Positions 8,548-16,978 of a stretch of 64,000 nucleotides of DNA are shown one piece after another; position 1 is the stretch's first letter; each line of letters begins with the position of its first letter. A program made the translations under genes and the position numbers. The notes beneath the pieces were generated by a model. It was given only the letters and a program-made list of their open reading frames with translations. It ran no database searches and had not been told where the DNA came from. The DNA is from Phocaeicola fibrisolvens. GTDB lineage: Bacteria; Bacteroidota; Bacteroidia; Bacteroidales; Bacteroidaceae. The stretch covers positions 62,001-126,000 of the forward strand of contig NZ_JAOQJI010000003.1 in NCBI RefSeq assembly GCF_025567125.1. Reading direction: 5' to 3'.

Positions 8548-10137
8548 TTATGCTTTAAATTGTCTGGCAGTTTCTGCCGCTACTTTTTCGATAATGGCTG
8601 TAATGTCGTCGTTGATCTTTCCAGCTGCCAGCACGTCGAGTACGTCGGCCTGATGGTTCGCACGCAGAGTCGTAAGGAAAGCATCCTGGAATGCACGTAC
8701 CTTAGCGATAGGGATGTCACGCATCAAGCTGTGCGTACCACAATACAGGATAGCCACCTGCTCGCCCACCGGCATCGGTGAGTACTGCGGCTGAATCAGC
8801 AACTGGTTGTTCTTACGTCCGCGGTCGATGGCCATGGCTGTGACAGGGTCCATGTCGCTGCTGAACTTGGAGAAAGCTTCCAGTTCACGATACTGAGCCT
8901 GGTCGATTTTCAGCGTACCGGCCACTTTCTTCATACTCTTGATCTGTGCGCTACCACCTACACGGGATACAGAGATACCTACGTTGATGGCCGGACGGAA
9001 ACCTTGGTTGAACAAGTCAGTTTCCAGGAAAATCTGACCATCGGTAATAGAAATCACGTTGGTCGGGATATAGGCAGACACGTCGCCGGCCTGCGTCTCG
9101 ATAATCGGGAGGGCAGTCAGTGAACCGCCGGCCTTCACCTTGCCTTTCAGGCTAGCAGGCAGGTCGTTCATCTGCTCAGCCACTTCCTGCTGGCTGATAA
9201 TCTTGGCTGCACGTTCCAACAGACGAGAGTGCAGATAGAAGATATCACCCGGATAAGCCTCACGTCCGGACGGACGACGCAGAATCAAAGACACCTCACG
9301 GTAAGCCACGGCCTGTTTTGACAGGTCATCATAGACCACAAGGGCATGACGGCCGGTATCACGGAAGTACTCACCGATGGCGGCACCCGCAAACGGAGCG
9401 AAATACTGCATAGCAGCCGGGTCGGAAGCCGTGGCAGCCACCACGATGGTATAGTCCATGGCACCCTTTTCACGCAGGGCGTTCACGATGCTGGCCACCG
9501 TAGAACCTTTCTGACCGATGGCCACATAGATACAGTACACCGGATTTCCGGCTTCAAAGTTCGCACGTTGGTTGATGATGGTATCGATGGCGATGGCGGT
9601 CTTACCCGTCTGACGGTCGCCGATAATCAACTCACGCTGTCCGCGACCGATAGGAATCATCGCATCGATGGCCTTCAGACCCGTCTGCAACGGTTCGGTT
9701 ACCGGCTGACGGAAGATAACTCCCGGCGCCTTGCGCTCCAGCGGCATTTCGCAGAGCTCGCCGCCAATCTCACCGCGTCCGTCCAAAGGCACGCCCAGAG
9801 GGTCGATGACACGTCCCAGCATGGATTCGCCCACGTTGATGGAAGCGATATGCTTGGTACGCTTTACAATCATCCCCTCCTTAATCTGGTCGGTCGGACC
9901 CAGGAGCACGGCTCCCACATTGTCCTCCTCCAGATTCATCACCGTTCCCATGATACCGTTTTCAAACTGCAGCAACTCGTTGGCTTCCGCATTACGCAGA
10001 CCGTAAATACGTGCCACACCATCGCTCACCTGAAGTACGGTACCTACTTCGTCGAATTTCAGCGAGTTGTCAATCCCCTTCAACTGTTGGAGCAACACCT
10101 CGGAAACTTCGCTGGGTTTTATTGTATTTTCTGGCAT
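8548..10137 (-). CDS. atpA: ATP synthase F1 subunit alpha
   Basis: This is the regulatory, non-catalytic nucleotide-binding subunit of F1. The N-terminal beta-barrel is followed by the P-loop GDRQTGKT (173-180), the alpha-specific segments YDDLSKQAVAYREVSLILRR and PGDIFYLHSRLLERAA, and the helical C-terminal domain. The length of 529 is slightly longer than the Escherichia coli protein (513). A 95-bp gap with AT-rich repeats separates it from atpH, unlike the 5-8 bp spacing of its other neighbours. Confidence 0.98.
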   Translation of the reverse strand: MPENTIKPSEVSEVLLQQLKGIDNSLKFDEVGTVLQVSDGVARIYGLRNAEANELLQFENGIMGTVMNLEEDNVGAVLLGPTDQIKEGMIVKRTKHIASINVGESMLGRVIDPLGVPLDGRGEIGGELCEMPLERKAPGVIFRQPVTEPLQTGLKAIDAMIPIGRGQRELIIGDRQTGKTAIAIDTIINQRANFEAGNPVYCIYVAIGQKGSTVASIVNALREKGAMDYTIVVAATASDPAAMQYFAPFAGAAIGEYFRDTGRHALVVYDDLSKQAVAYREVSLILRRPSGREAYPGDIFYLHSRLLERAAKIISQQEVAEQMNDLPASLKGKVKAGGSLTALPIIETQAGDVSAYIPTNVISITDGQIFLETDLFNQGFRPAINVGISVSRVGGSAQIKSMKKVAGTLKIDQAQYRELEAFSKFSSDMDPVTAMAIDRGRKNNQLLIQPQYSPMPVGEQVAILYCGTHSLMRDIPIAKVRAFQDAFLTTLRANHQADVLDVLAAGKINDDITAIIEKVAAETARQFKA

Positions 10138-10142
10138 AGTTC

Positions 10143-10230
10143 TTTTTAATTAATAATTAATAATGAACAATTAAAAATGAATAGCGAACAATTGAAACCG
10201 TTTTTCATTATTCATTTTTCATTATTCATT
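10143..10230. repeat. AT-rich imperfect inverted repeat between atpH and atpA
   Basis: The left half (around 10157-10182) and the right half (around 10205-10230) are imperfectly complementary over about 25 bases. The right half also contains a direct repeat of TTCATTATTCATT. The element would form an A/U-rich hairpin in the operon mRNA. Similar AT-rich intergenic repeats are common in Bacteroides; no coding potential is seen. Confidence 0.6.
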
Positions 10231-10232
10231 GT

Positions 10233-10787
10233 TTACACTATTCTTCTGTTCTTCGCGATAAACTGCTGTTTCACGCGCTTCAGCTGATTGGCCACACTGG
10301 CATCCAGCCGGTAGCCCGCCAGTTCGATGACATACCCTCCAATCAGGTTCTTGTCCACCTTTTCTTCGAGAATCACCTTTCCGTGCGTACGTTCCGCAGC
10401 CAGTTTCTGCAAGTGTTCCACCAGTTTGGGCGAGCTTGCAGCGGTCGTCAGCTTACCGATGAGAATGTTTTTGTCCTCCTGATAAAGGTCGATGTACGAC
10501 CACGTCATGAACTGCAAGAACTTTTCCCGTCTCTCCTCCAGCACCAGATTAAAGAAACGTGTCAGCACCTTGCTCACCGTCTTTCCACCCGACGCCTCGC
10601 AGAGCAGCTCCACTTTCTTGCTTTTCTCCAGCACAGGATTCTCAATGGCGTGGCGCAGGCCGGGCACCTCCACAAAGTGTGCGGCCAGTGTTCTCACCTC
10701 CTCATACACCTTGTCTTCCTGTCCCTCTTCCTTTGCATACGCCAGCAGCGCCTTCGCGAAACGCCTCGAAACGACTCCTGTATTCAT
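10233..10787 (-). CDS. atpH: ATP synthase F1 subunit delta
   Basis: This is the peripheral-stalk subunit that joins the b dimer to the top of the alpha3beta3 ring. The 184 residues have the delta/OSCP layout: an N-terminal helical domain (SRRFAKALLAYAKEEGQ at the start), then a C-terminal region with KVILEEKVDKNLIGGYVIEL, the conserved segment before the final basic tail. It starts 7 bp after the atpF stop. The downstream interval before atpA holds an AT-rich hairpin. Confidence 0.95.
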   Translation of the reverse strand: MNTGVVSRRFAKALLAYAKEEGQEDKVYEEVRTLAAHFVEVPGLRHAIENPVLEKSKKVELLCEASGGKTVSKVLTRFFNLVLEERREKFLQFMTWSYIDLYQEDKNILIGKLTTAASSPKLVEHLQKLAAERTHGKVILEEKVDKNLIGGYVIELAGYRLDASVANQLKRVKQQFIAKNRRIV

Positions 10788-10794
10788 AACTCAT

Positions 10795-11298
10795 TTATTT
10801 TTTAGAAGATTCAATCATTTCATCCAGCAGACGGTCAATCAGCGCGGCCTGTTCCTTCTCGTCGGCCAGTTTGCTGCGCATGATTTTTTCCGCAATGCCC
10901 ACCGACAGCACAGCTACCTGACGGCGAATGTCACGGATGGCACTTTCCTTTTCCGTTTCAATCTGCTTCTTCATCTCCTCCATCAGGCGGTTTCCTTCAC
11001 TGAAGGCCTTCTCCTGAGCGTCCTTGATGATACGGTCGCGTGTAGCCGCTGCCTCACTCAATATGCGGCTCTGCTCCTCGTGAGCCTGTGTCAGGATTTT
11101 CTCTCCTTCCACCTTCACGTTCGCCTGCTGTTCGTTGGCTTCGCGAGCTGCCTTGAGCGAGTTGTCAATGTATGCTTTCCGGTCCTCCACCGTCTTGATG
11201 ATTACCGGGAAGCCGTATTTCGCCAAAATGAAGAACACGACTCCGAAGGTGATAATCATCCAGAACAGCAGCCCCGGGTCCGGAGTTAATAATCCCAT
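10795..11298 (-). CDS. atpF: ATP synthase Fo subunit b
   Basis: This is the membrane-anchored stator arm. A single N-terminal transmembrane segment (about residues 8-28, LLFWMIITFGVVFFILAKYG) is followed by a long charged coiled coil (about 40-150) rich in Glu, Lys, Arg and Ala, as in all b subunits. The length of 167 is normal. It lies 18 bp after atpE and 7 bp before atpH. Confidence 0.96.
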   Translation of the reverse strand: MGLLTPDPGLLFWMIITFGVVFFILAKYGFPVIIKTVEDRKAYIDNSLKAAREANEQQANVKVEGEKILTQAHEEQSRILSEAAATRDRIIKDAQEKAFSEGNRLMEEMKKQIETEKESAIRDIRRQVAVLSVGIAEKIMRSKLADEKEQAALIDRLLDEMIESSKK

Positions 11299-11316
11299 AA
11301 TTTACTGTTTTATTTA

Positions 11317-11571
11317 TTACAAGAACAATGTCAACAAACAAACCACGATAGCAATCAGGGCCACACCTTCTACCAGGGCGGCAGCGATGATCATGTTCAT
11401 ACGCAAGTCGCCTGAAGCTTCCGGCTGACGGGCCATTGCCTCCATTGCCGAGCCACCAATCTTACCGATACCGATACCGGCACCCAAAACTGCAATACCT
11501 GCACCGATAGCGGCGCCCAATTTACTAATACCTACACCTGCAGCTGCCTGCAATAAAACTGACAATAACAT
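11317..11571 (-). CDS. atpE: ATP synthase Fo subunit c
   Basis: This 84-residue hairpin forms the rotor ring. Helix 1 has the glycine-rich packing motif GAGIAVLGAGIGIGKIGG, the polar loop is ARQPEAS, and helix 2 carries the ion-binding carboxylate E68 in ALVEGVAL. E68 is followed by Gly rather than the Ser/Thr of classical sodium-binding c subunits, which argues for proton coupling, though not conclusively. The gene sits between atpB and atpF. Confidence 0.97.
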   Translation of the reverse strand: MLLSVLLQAAAGVGISKLGAAIGAGIAVLGAGIGIGKIGGSAMEAMARQPEASGDLRMNMIIAAALVEGVALIAIVVCLLTLFL

Positions 11572-11617
11572 AATTTTCTTGTTTTAAAAGGTTATACTTT
11601 AATTTTCTTTGAATCGA

Positions 11618-12679
11618 TTATTTCTTGGCATGCTCTTTCACCTGTGACAAGCCGATAAACACGGCCGACAACATTGTGAACACGTATGCCTGGATGAATG
11701 CCACCAGAAGTTCCAGCGCATCCATGAATATGCCGAATGCCACAGCCACCACTGTCATCGAACCGTTGATTACCGGCCCTGACTTCACCGTGATGAAGAT
11801 AATGGCAATCAGACTCAGCACTGCCGCATGTCCTGCCATGATGTTGGCAAACAAACGGATCATCAGTGCGAACGGCTTGGTAAAGATACCGAAGAATTCA
11901 ATCAACGGCATCATAGGTACCGGCGCCTTCAGCCATGTGGGCACATCGGGCCAGAAGATTTCCTTCCAGTAAGCCTTCGTACCGTACACGTTGGTCAGCA
12001 CGAACGTACACAAGGCCAGCACCATCGTAATGGCGATATTACCCGTCACGTTGGCTCCCCCAGGGAAAATCGGAATCAATCCCATCAGGTTGTTGGCCAG
12101 CACGAAGAAGAAAGCGGTGAGCAGATAAGGTGCGTAGCGGCGGTAGTTCTCGCCTACACAGCCCTTTATCACGTCGTTGTAAATCGACATCACCGTGGCT
12201 TCAATCATGCCGACACCCCCTTTGGGTGCTCCGTCTTCCAGCGGATGTTTCTTGTACCAGCGCACGCAGCTCATCATGATGACCAGCAGCACCGCACTGT
12301 TGATAAACAAGCCCAGCACATTCTTCGTAATGGAGATGTCCAGCGGACGCACCTCCTCGCCGGCCGCGTTCCGTTCCACGATTTTGCCGTCGTAGCTGCC
12401 GCCCTTGGCCACGTAGAGACCCTCATAAGGACCTTCCTCCAGCCGGGCAGACGAGAACACGTGCCAGCCTGTACTGCTTTTCACGATGACGGGCAGCGGG
12501 ATGCGTACCTCCGTGTTGCCGAAAGTCGCGATGTGCCACTCGTAGGCATCGCCGATGTGTCCGAACACCAGTTCATTCACGTCCACGTCGCCCTCAGCGG
12601 CCTGCGCCTTCACCGTGGCGGCCGGAACCACCATCAGCAGTAACAGCGTAATCACTATGTACCGTATTTTTTTCATCAT
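11618..12679 (-). CDS. atpB: ATP synthase Fo subunit a
   Basis: This integral membrane stator subunit carries the proton half-channels. The essential arginine is in MIRLFANIMAGH (R275). At 353 residues it is longer than the Escherichia coli protein (271). The N-terminus has a signal-like hydrophobic stretch (MKKIRYIVITLLLLMVV) and an extra extracytoplasmic domain of about 100 residues, a layout known in Bacteroidetes. ATG codons at 12679 and 12676 are both possible. The start region overlaps the 3' end of the upstream membrane-protein gene by 83-86 bp in another frame. Confidence 0.96.
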   Translation of the reverse strand: MMKKIRYIVITLLLLMVVPAATVKAQAAEGDVDVNELVFGHIGDAYEWHIATFGNTEVRIPLPVIVKSSTGWHVFSSARLEEGPYEGLYVAKGGSYDGKIVERNAAGEEVRPLDISITKNVLGLFINSAVLLVIMMSCVRWYKKHPLEDGAPKGGVGMIEATVMSIYNDVIKGCVGENYRRYAPYLLTAFFFVLANNLMGLIPIFPGGANVTGNIAITMVLALCTFVLTNVYGTKAYWKEIFWPDVPTWLKAPVPMMPLIEFFGIFTKPFALMIRLFANIMAGHAAVLSLIAIIFITVKSGPVINGSMTVVAVAFGIFMDALELLVAFIQAYVFTMLSAVFIGLSQVKEHAKK

Positions 12680-13085
12680 TTGTTTTTTGTCTTAATTTGA
12701 GTTTCGCTTCAAAAAGAAGGAAAAAACGGGTTTCGAATATCAGAAACGCAAAGTAAAAGAAGATGAAGGTCACCATGAAGGCCACCACTTCATGTTCAAT
12801 CACAAATCCGTAGAATATCAGCACCAGTGCGCTCAGGATGAATTTCAGCGCCTTGCACACCAGATAAGTCATTGCAATCTTCTCGATACCCAGACGGTAA
12901 TTGAACGCGAACATTTCTATGTAAAAGAGGCCGAAAAGATAAAAGAATATCGGAATGGCAGGAAACCACAGGAAATGCCTGTCGGGGATGAACAAATGAT
13001 ACACCACAGCGACAAGCGCTGTCAGTATAATTCCTATCACGGTCAATTCTTTCACAAATTTTTTCTTTACGGTCAACAAAAACAT
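12594..13085 (-). CDS. small membrane protein at the AtpI position
   Basis: This 163-residue protein has about four hydrophobic segments (near residues 14-34, 38-58, 73-95 and 100-125), followed by a charged tail. Its place between epsilon and subunit a, and its size, match the AtpI-like or hypothetical protein found in Bacteroidetes ATP synthase operons, which may help assemble the c ring or carry ions. I see no strong sequence signature, so the role rests on context. The last 28 or so codons overlap the start of atpB in a different frame and read as low-complexity tail (TADGGSGRHGEGAGR). The functional part probably ends near residue 135. Confidence 0.75.
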   Translation of the reverse strand: MFLLTVKKKFVKELTVIGIILTALVAVVYHLFIPDRHFLWFPAIPIFFYLFGLFYIEMFAFNYRLGIEKIAMTYLVCKALKFILSALVLIFYGFVIEHEVVAFMVTFIFFYFAFLIFETRFFLLFEAKLKLRQKTNDEKNTVHSDYAVTADGGSGRHGEGAGR

Positions 13086-13154
13086 AGTATCGTGCGGTTT
13101 TTCATTCGGAAAGCCGCCAAAAACATATTCGGTTCAACGTCCGCCCCACTCTTC

Positions 13155-13400
13155 TCAGAGTTCGGCACAGACTGAAATCTGATTGTTTTTGACTTCCACG
13201 AACCCGCCTTTGATTTGCAGCGAGTGCGTTTCCTTTCCGGCCACGTATTTCACTTCCCCTGCCGCGAGCGTGGAAATCAGCGGGGCATGGTCGGCCATGA
13301 CCTGGAATTTTCCAGCACCTCCCGGAAAGGTCACCAAGCTCACTTTTCCTTCGTAAACCAGGCGTTCGGGTGAAACGATAACCAGATGAAGTTCTTTCAT
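13155..13400 (-). CDS. atpC: ATP synthase F1 subunit epsilon (short form)
   Basis: This rotor subunit binds gamma and the c ring. The 81 residues correspond to the N-terminal beta-sandwich only (LHLVIVSPERLVYEGKVSLV, GKFQVMADHAPLISTLAAGE). The C-terminal helical hairpin that inhibits ATP hydrolysis in many bacteria is absent. Short epsilon subunits are known in Bacteroidetes. It is separated from atpD by a 37-bp AT-rich repeat and is followed by the membrane-protein gene. Confidence 0.95.
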   Translation of the reverse strand: MKELHLVIVSPERLVYEGKVSLVTFPGGAGKFQVMADHAPLISTLAAGEVKYVAGKETHSLQIKGGFVEVKNNQISVCAEL

Positions 13401-13437
13401 ATTAAGCTATCAGCTTTTAACTTTTAACTTTTAATTA
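13401..13437. repeat. short AT-rich repeat between atpD and atpC
   Basis: The interval contains three tandem copies of CTTTTAA (in TTTTAACTTTTAACTTTTAA), after AAGCTATCAGCTT, which is itself an imperfect palindrome. This kind of intergenic filler is frequent in Bacteroides genomes. It is non-coding. Confidence 0.5.
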
Positions 13438-14967
13438 TTAACTCTTCGCAGCTTCCAGCAACTTCTTACCCTTCTCAATGGCATCCTCAATGGTACCCAC
13501 GTTCAGGAAGGCCTGTTCCGGCAGATAGTCCACCTCGCCGTCCAAAATCATCTTGAATCCCTTGATGGTATCTTCGATAGAGACCATCACTCCCGGCACA
13601 CCGGTAAACTGTTCGGCCACGGCAAACGGCTGTGACAGGAATCGCTGTACACGGCGGGCACGGTTCACGGTCAGACGGTCTTCGTCCGAGAGTTCATCCA
13701 TACCCAGGATGGAGATGATATCCTGAAGTTCCTTGTTACGCTGCAGAATCTGTTTCACGCGCTGAGCGGTTTCGTAGTGCTCCTTGCCCACAATCAGCGG
13801 GTCGAGGATACGCGACGTAGAGTCCAGCGGGTCCACAGCCGGATAGATACCCAGCTCGGTAATCTTACGGCTCAACACCGTAGTGGCGTCAAGGTGCGTA
13901 AAGGTCGTAGCCGGAGCAGGGTCGGTCAAGTCATCGGCAGGCACATATACTGCCTGAACAGAAGTGATAGAGCCGTTCTTCGTAGAAGTGATTCGTTCCT
14001 GCATCTGTCCCATTTCCGTAGCCAACGTCGGCTGGTAACCTACGGCAGACGGCATACGTCCCAGCAAGGCAGAAACCTCAGAACCGGCCTGCGTAAAACG
14101 GAAGATGTTGTCGATGAAGAACAAGATATCACGCGGACCGTTCTCACCAGTCTGACGGTCACGGAAAGATTCTGCCAGCGTCAACCCGGAAAGTGCCACT
14201 GACTGACGGGCACCAGGAGGCTCGTTCATCTGTCCGAACACCATAGCAACCTGTGATTTTTCCACTTCCTTGTAATCCACCTTCGAAAGATCCCAGTTAC
14301 CTTCTTCCATACTCTTAAGAAAGTCATCACCGTAGCGGATTACGCCAGATTCAATCATTTCTCTCAACAGGTCGTTACCTTCACGGGTACGCTCACCCAC
14401 TCCTGCAAACACAGAGAAACCATTGTGTTTCTTGGCAATGTTGTTGATTAACTCTTTGATGAGCACGGTTTTTCCAACGCCCGCCCCACCAAACAGACCG
14501 ATTTTACCACCTTTCAGATAAGGTTCCAGCAAATCAATTACCTTGATACCGGTAAACAATACTTCCTGGGTGGTGGCCAGGTCTTCGAATTTCGGAGGTT
14601 CACGGTGAATGGGGAATCCGTCCTTCTTGTCCAGACTCTTCATTCCGTCAATGGTGTCACCCACCACGTTCATCACACGGCCCTTGATTTGGTTACCGAT
14701 AGGCATCGTAATCGGATGACCCGTAGGAACGACTTCCATTCCGCGCTTCAATCCGTCCGTGCTATCCATGGCCACGCAACGTACCGTGTCTTCACCGATG
14801 TGCTGCTGTACTTCAATCACCAGCGTACGACCGTCATTACGGGCGATCGTCATGGCATCGTGGATTTTCGGCAAGGCGTGTTCCACGTCTTGTCCTTCTT
14901 CGAACTTGAAGTACACATCGACCACCGGACCGATTACCTGCGAAATGTGTCCAACGATTTTTGACAT
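13438..14967 (-). CDS. atpD: ATP synthase F1 subunit beta
   Basis: This is the catalytic subunit of F1. It has the N-terminal barrel, the P-loop GGAGVGKT (160-167), the catalytic-site segment GVGERTREGNDL, the sequence ALSGLTLAESFRD, and a typical C-terminal domain with the DELSDEDR region (the DELSEED equivalent that meets epsilon). The length of 509 matches Bacteroidetes homologues. It is the first gene of the nine-gene operon; the promoter lies about 100 bp upstream. Confidence 0.98.
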   Translation of the reverse strand: MSKIVGHISQVIGPVVDVYFKFEEGQDVEHALPKIHDAMTIARNDGRTLVIEVQQHIGEDTVRCVAMDSTDGLKRGMEVVPTGHPITMPIGNQIKGRVMNVVGDTIDGMKSLDKKDGFPIHREPPKFEDLATTQEVLFTGIKVIDLLEPYLKGGKIGLFGGAGVGKTVLIKELINNIAKKHNGFSVFAGVGERTREGNDLLREMIESGVIRYGDDFLKSMEEGNWDLSKVDYKEVEKSQVAMVFGQMNEPPGARQSVALSGLTLAESFRDRQTGENGPRDILFFIDNIFRFTQAGSEVSALLGRMPSAVGYQPTLATEMGQMQERITSTKNGSITSVQAVYVPADDLTDPAPATTFTHLDATTVLSRKITELGIYPAVDPLDSTSRILDPLIVGKEHYETAQRVKQILQRNKELQDIISILGMDELSDEDRLTVNRARRVQRFLSQPFAVAEQFTGVPGVMVSIEDTIKGFKMILDGEVDYLPEQAFLNVGTIEDAIEKGKKLLEAAKS

Positions 14968-15059
14968 AAGCTATTATTTTAATTAAAAATGAATCTTCTT
15001 GGTCTCTCTTCTTCCAAACGTCCCGGGTGTTTGTCAAAAGTTTGACCATTTATGTAACG

Positions 15060-15067
15060 CAAATTTA
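15060..15067 (-). promoter_or_regulatory. -7 box of the ATP synthase operon
   Basis: Read on the minus strand this is TAAATTTG, a match to TAnnTTTG, 93 bp upstream of the atpD start. I see no clean -33 TTTG at the expected distance. Confidence 0.5.
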
Positions 15068-15255
15068 CAGAATAAACTCGCATAGGTGTAACTCCATGTA
15101 ACATTTTTTAGACTGATTCCCCTAATAATAGACATAAATCAAGGGATATCGGACAGAGCGTTTTACACTCGTTCACACAGCTACAAAACATTAAACACTT
15201 ATTCACACGGAAATCGTACGTGTGTGCGGTCACACTTAGGGCATAAAATGCAATA

Positions 15256-15274
15256 AAGCCGCAAAATGCGGCTT
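15256..15274 (-). terminator. terminator of the 15.3 kb lipoprotein gene
   Basis: AAGCCGCA and TGCGGCTT form a perfect 8-bp stem with a three-base loop, 20 bp after the stop codon of the minus-strand gene. On that strand it is followed by a T-rich stretch. Confidence 0.75.
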
Positions 15275-15294
15275 CTTCCTGTCTATCGGATTCC

Positions 15295-15708
15295 TTATAC
15301 CCGTTCAAAAGTATAATTTCCTTCCTCCGTATACATTTCCGACTCAAACGTACAAGTATAAGTGGCCTGTATCTTGTCGTCCGCATAAGAAAGAATTACA
15401 ACCCGGATATTTCTTCCTCTGCTGTCCGAAAGTTCCAGCACTCCCTTTTTCAAAGTCCAGTCAAATGACTCTCCCCGAAAGGCAGCCGTGGCATCTTCTT
15501 TCACTGAAAGAGTCTGACCCAAATGGTCATTACGTCCGGAATCTTCTTCCGAATTAGTCCAATCATTCGCCGTCACTTTCCATGTACCAATAATCTCACT
15601 CTGCGATACTTCTACCCCTGTAGGGTCATCCTCTGTACTACAGCAAGCCATTCCTAGAGTCATCAGCAACAAGCTTAAAATAAGCCATACGTTCTTTAAT
15701 TTCTTCAT
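15295..15708 (-). CDS. small lipoprotein with lipocalin-like domain
   Basis: The 137-residue protein starts with a lipoprotein signal (hydrophobic WLILSLLLMTLGMA, then Cys 22/23). Acidic residues follow directly (STEDD), a placement that in Bacteroidetes is associated with surface export of lipoproteins. The mature part (IIGTWKVTANDW, then alternating beta strands ending in EGNYTFERV) resembles the small lipocalin-like domains common in Bacteroides. The ligand is unknown. It lies 62 bp after the permease gene on the same strand and may be part of that transcript. Its terminator follows. Confidence 0.75.
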   Translation of the reverse strand: MKKLKNVWLILSLLLMTLGMACCSTEDDPTGVEVSQSEIIGTWKVTANDWTNSEEDSGRNDHLGQTLSVKEDATAAFRGESFDWTLKKGVLELSDSRGRNIRVVILSYADDKIQATYTCTFESEMYTEEGNYTFERV

Positions 15709-15770
15709 GTGTTACTTGTTTTTATAAATAATTGTTTTTGATAGATAATAGATAAAATAAATATATACTT

Positions 15771-16958
15771 TTACTTTTTCACCCGGATAGAATCTACCTT
15801 GCGCCGTACGGCCAGTACATTCAGCACGGACACGACCAAAAAGAGTATCCCTGCTGTCAGCAGAGCCGGCCACAAACTGCCTTTCTGCAAATCGGGTACC
15901 ATCCGACGCAACATATCCATATATCCCCCGCGAACCATATACAGCACCAATATTCCAATGACAGCTACTGCAGCATTCAAGGCTACAGTAAGCACCTGAT
16001 AGGGACGAGCAACCGCCGCCGGGCTAAAGCCAATGAGCAATAAATTTTCCATTTTTTTTGTATTCTTCTGTAACAGCAGATAAATGCTCAACATCAACAG
16101 ATAGAATGACAGCACACTGATTATCAGGCCAACCGAAAGGACAATGCCAACTATCATCTTCAAGAACCAAGTTGTTTTTCCTGCATCCAGTTTATCGCCT
16201 TCCGTATCATATCCTTTATCCTTAAAATATTTTGCTATGCGATCGTCGGCCGGATTGTCAACTTCCACAATCAGTCGCGAAGGTGCGTTCTCTTCTCCCT
16301 TCCCAAAAGTCACATTGGCCCAGTCCATAAAAGCCTGAGGCACCAAAATGGTATTCAACCGATTCGAGAAACCTACAATACGTCCTTTCATTTGTTCCGT
16401 ACGCCCCTGTCCGCTCAAGCGGATATCCAGTGTCATCATCCCCATCACTCCTTCTGAAAGTTGCGGAAGATTACGGCTCTGTGCAAAACCGAAATTATAT
16501 AAATTCAAGTAATTGCGTGGAATGATAATCGGAATTTCGTCCTGTCCCTCACGGTATGTCCAGCCTTCCAGCCGTACATCGACAAACTCATCGGGCACCG
16601 ACTCAAAAAACATGGCTGTAGAAAGTTGCATACCTGCCATGCCCATGCCCGCCGACACCTCAAACTGAGCCGGTGTGAAAGCACCCGTTTTCTTAGCAAA
16701 CGGCTGTTCCTGCATCTCAGCAATATCCGTTTTCGAAAAGGTAGCCCCCTTGCTCACCAAGCTGCCCAATGTACTTACCTTTTTGCTGACAATCACATAA
16801 TCTTTTTTCATGAAACTATCGCCCTGCGTAAAAACCGGCAACACATCCTTATAGAATTGTACACTCAACAACACTATGACCATGCCACACAAGTTAGCTA
16901 GAAAAAATCCCACCAACTGCGCCACGCTGATATGCTGTCTCAATAATTTCCAAATCAT
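15771..16958 (-). CDS. FtsX-like ABC transporter permease
   Basis: This 395-residue inner-membrane protein has the MacB/LolC-type layout. One N-terminal transmembrane segment (about residues 15-37) is followed by a large extracytoplasmic domain (about 40-260), then three C-terminal segments (about 265-300, 325-345 and 365-385). The cytoplasmic stretch QKNTKKMENLLLIGFSPAA resembles the coupling region of FtsX permeases. It pairs with the ATPase gene 20 bp upstream. Permeases of this type act as mechanotransmitters on lipoproteins or other envelope substrates rather than as simple pumps; the substrate here is unknown. Confidence 0.82.
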   Translation of the reverse strand: MIWKLLRQHISVAQLVGFFLANLCGMVIVLLSVQFYKDVLPVFTQGDSFMKKDYVIVSKKVSTLGSLVSKGATFSKTDIAEMQEQPFAKKTGAFTPAQFEVSAGMGMAGMQLSTAMFFESVPDEFVDVRLEGWTYREGQDEIPIIIPRNYLNLYNFGFAQSRNLPQLSEGVMGMMTLDIRLSGQGRTEQMKGRIVGFSNRLNTILVPQAFMDWANVTFGKGEENAPSRLIVEVDNPADDRIAKYFKDKGYDTEGDKLDAGKTTWFLKMIVGIVLSVGLIISVLSFYLLMLSIYLLLQKNTKKMENLLLIGFSPAAVARPYQVLTVALNAAVAVIGILVLYMVRGGYMDMLRRMVPDLQKGSLWPALLTAGILFLVVSVLNVLAVRRKVDSIRVKK

Positions 16959-16978
16959 TATTCTTCTTATTTAATAAC

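Larger units (their letters stand above)
14968..15294. other. intergenic region between atpD and the lipoprotein gene
   Basis: This 327-bp stretch has no credible gene. It holds the atp operon promoter, its roughly 85-base leader, and the terminator of the minus-strand lipoprotein gene. The remainder (about 15080-15250) shows no feature that I recognise. Confidence 0.7.

Noticed and set aside
11317..11571. Sodium-coupled ATP synthase
   Set aside because: The c-subunit glutamate E68 is followed by Gly rather than the Ser/Thr of the classical sodium-binding motif, so sodium coupling is not supported by the sequence.
15108..15386. 92-codon minus-strand frame between atpD and the lipoprotein gene
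   Set aside because: It overlaps the lipoprotein gene end and its terminator in another frame and shows no family resemblance.
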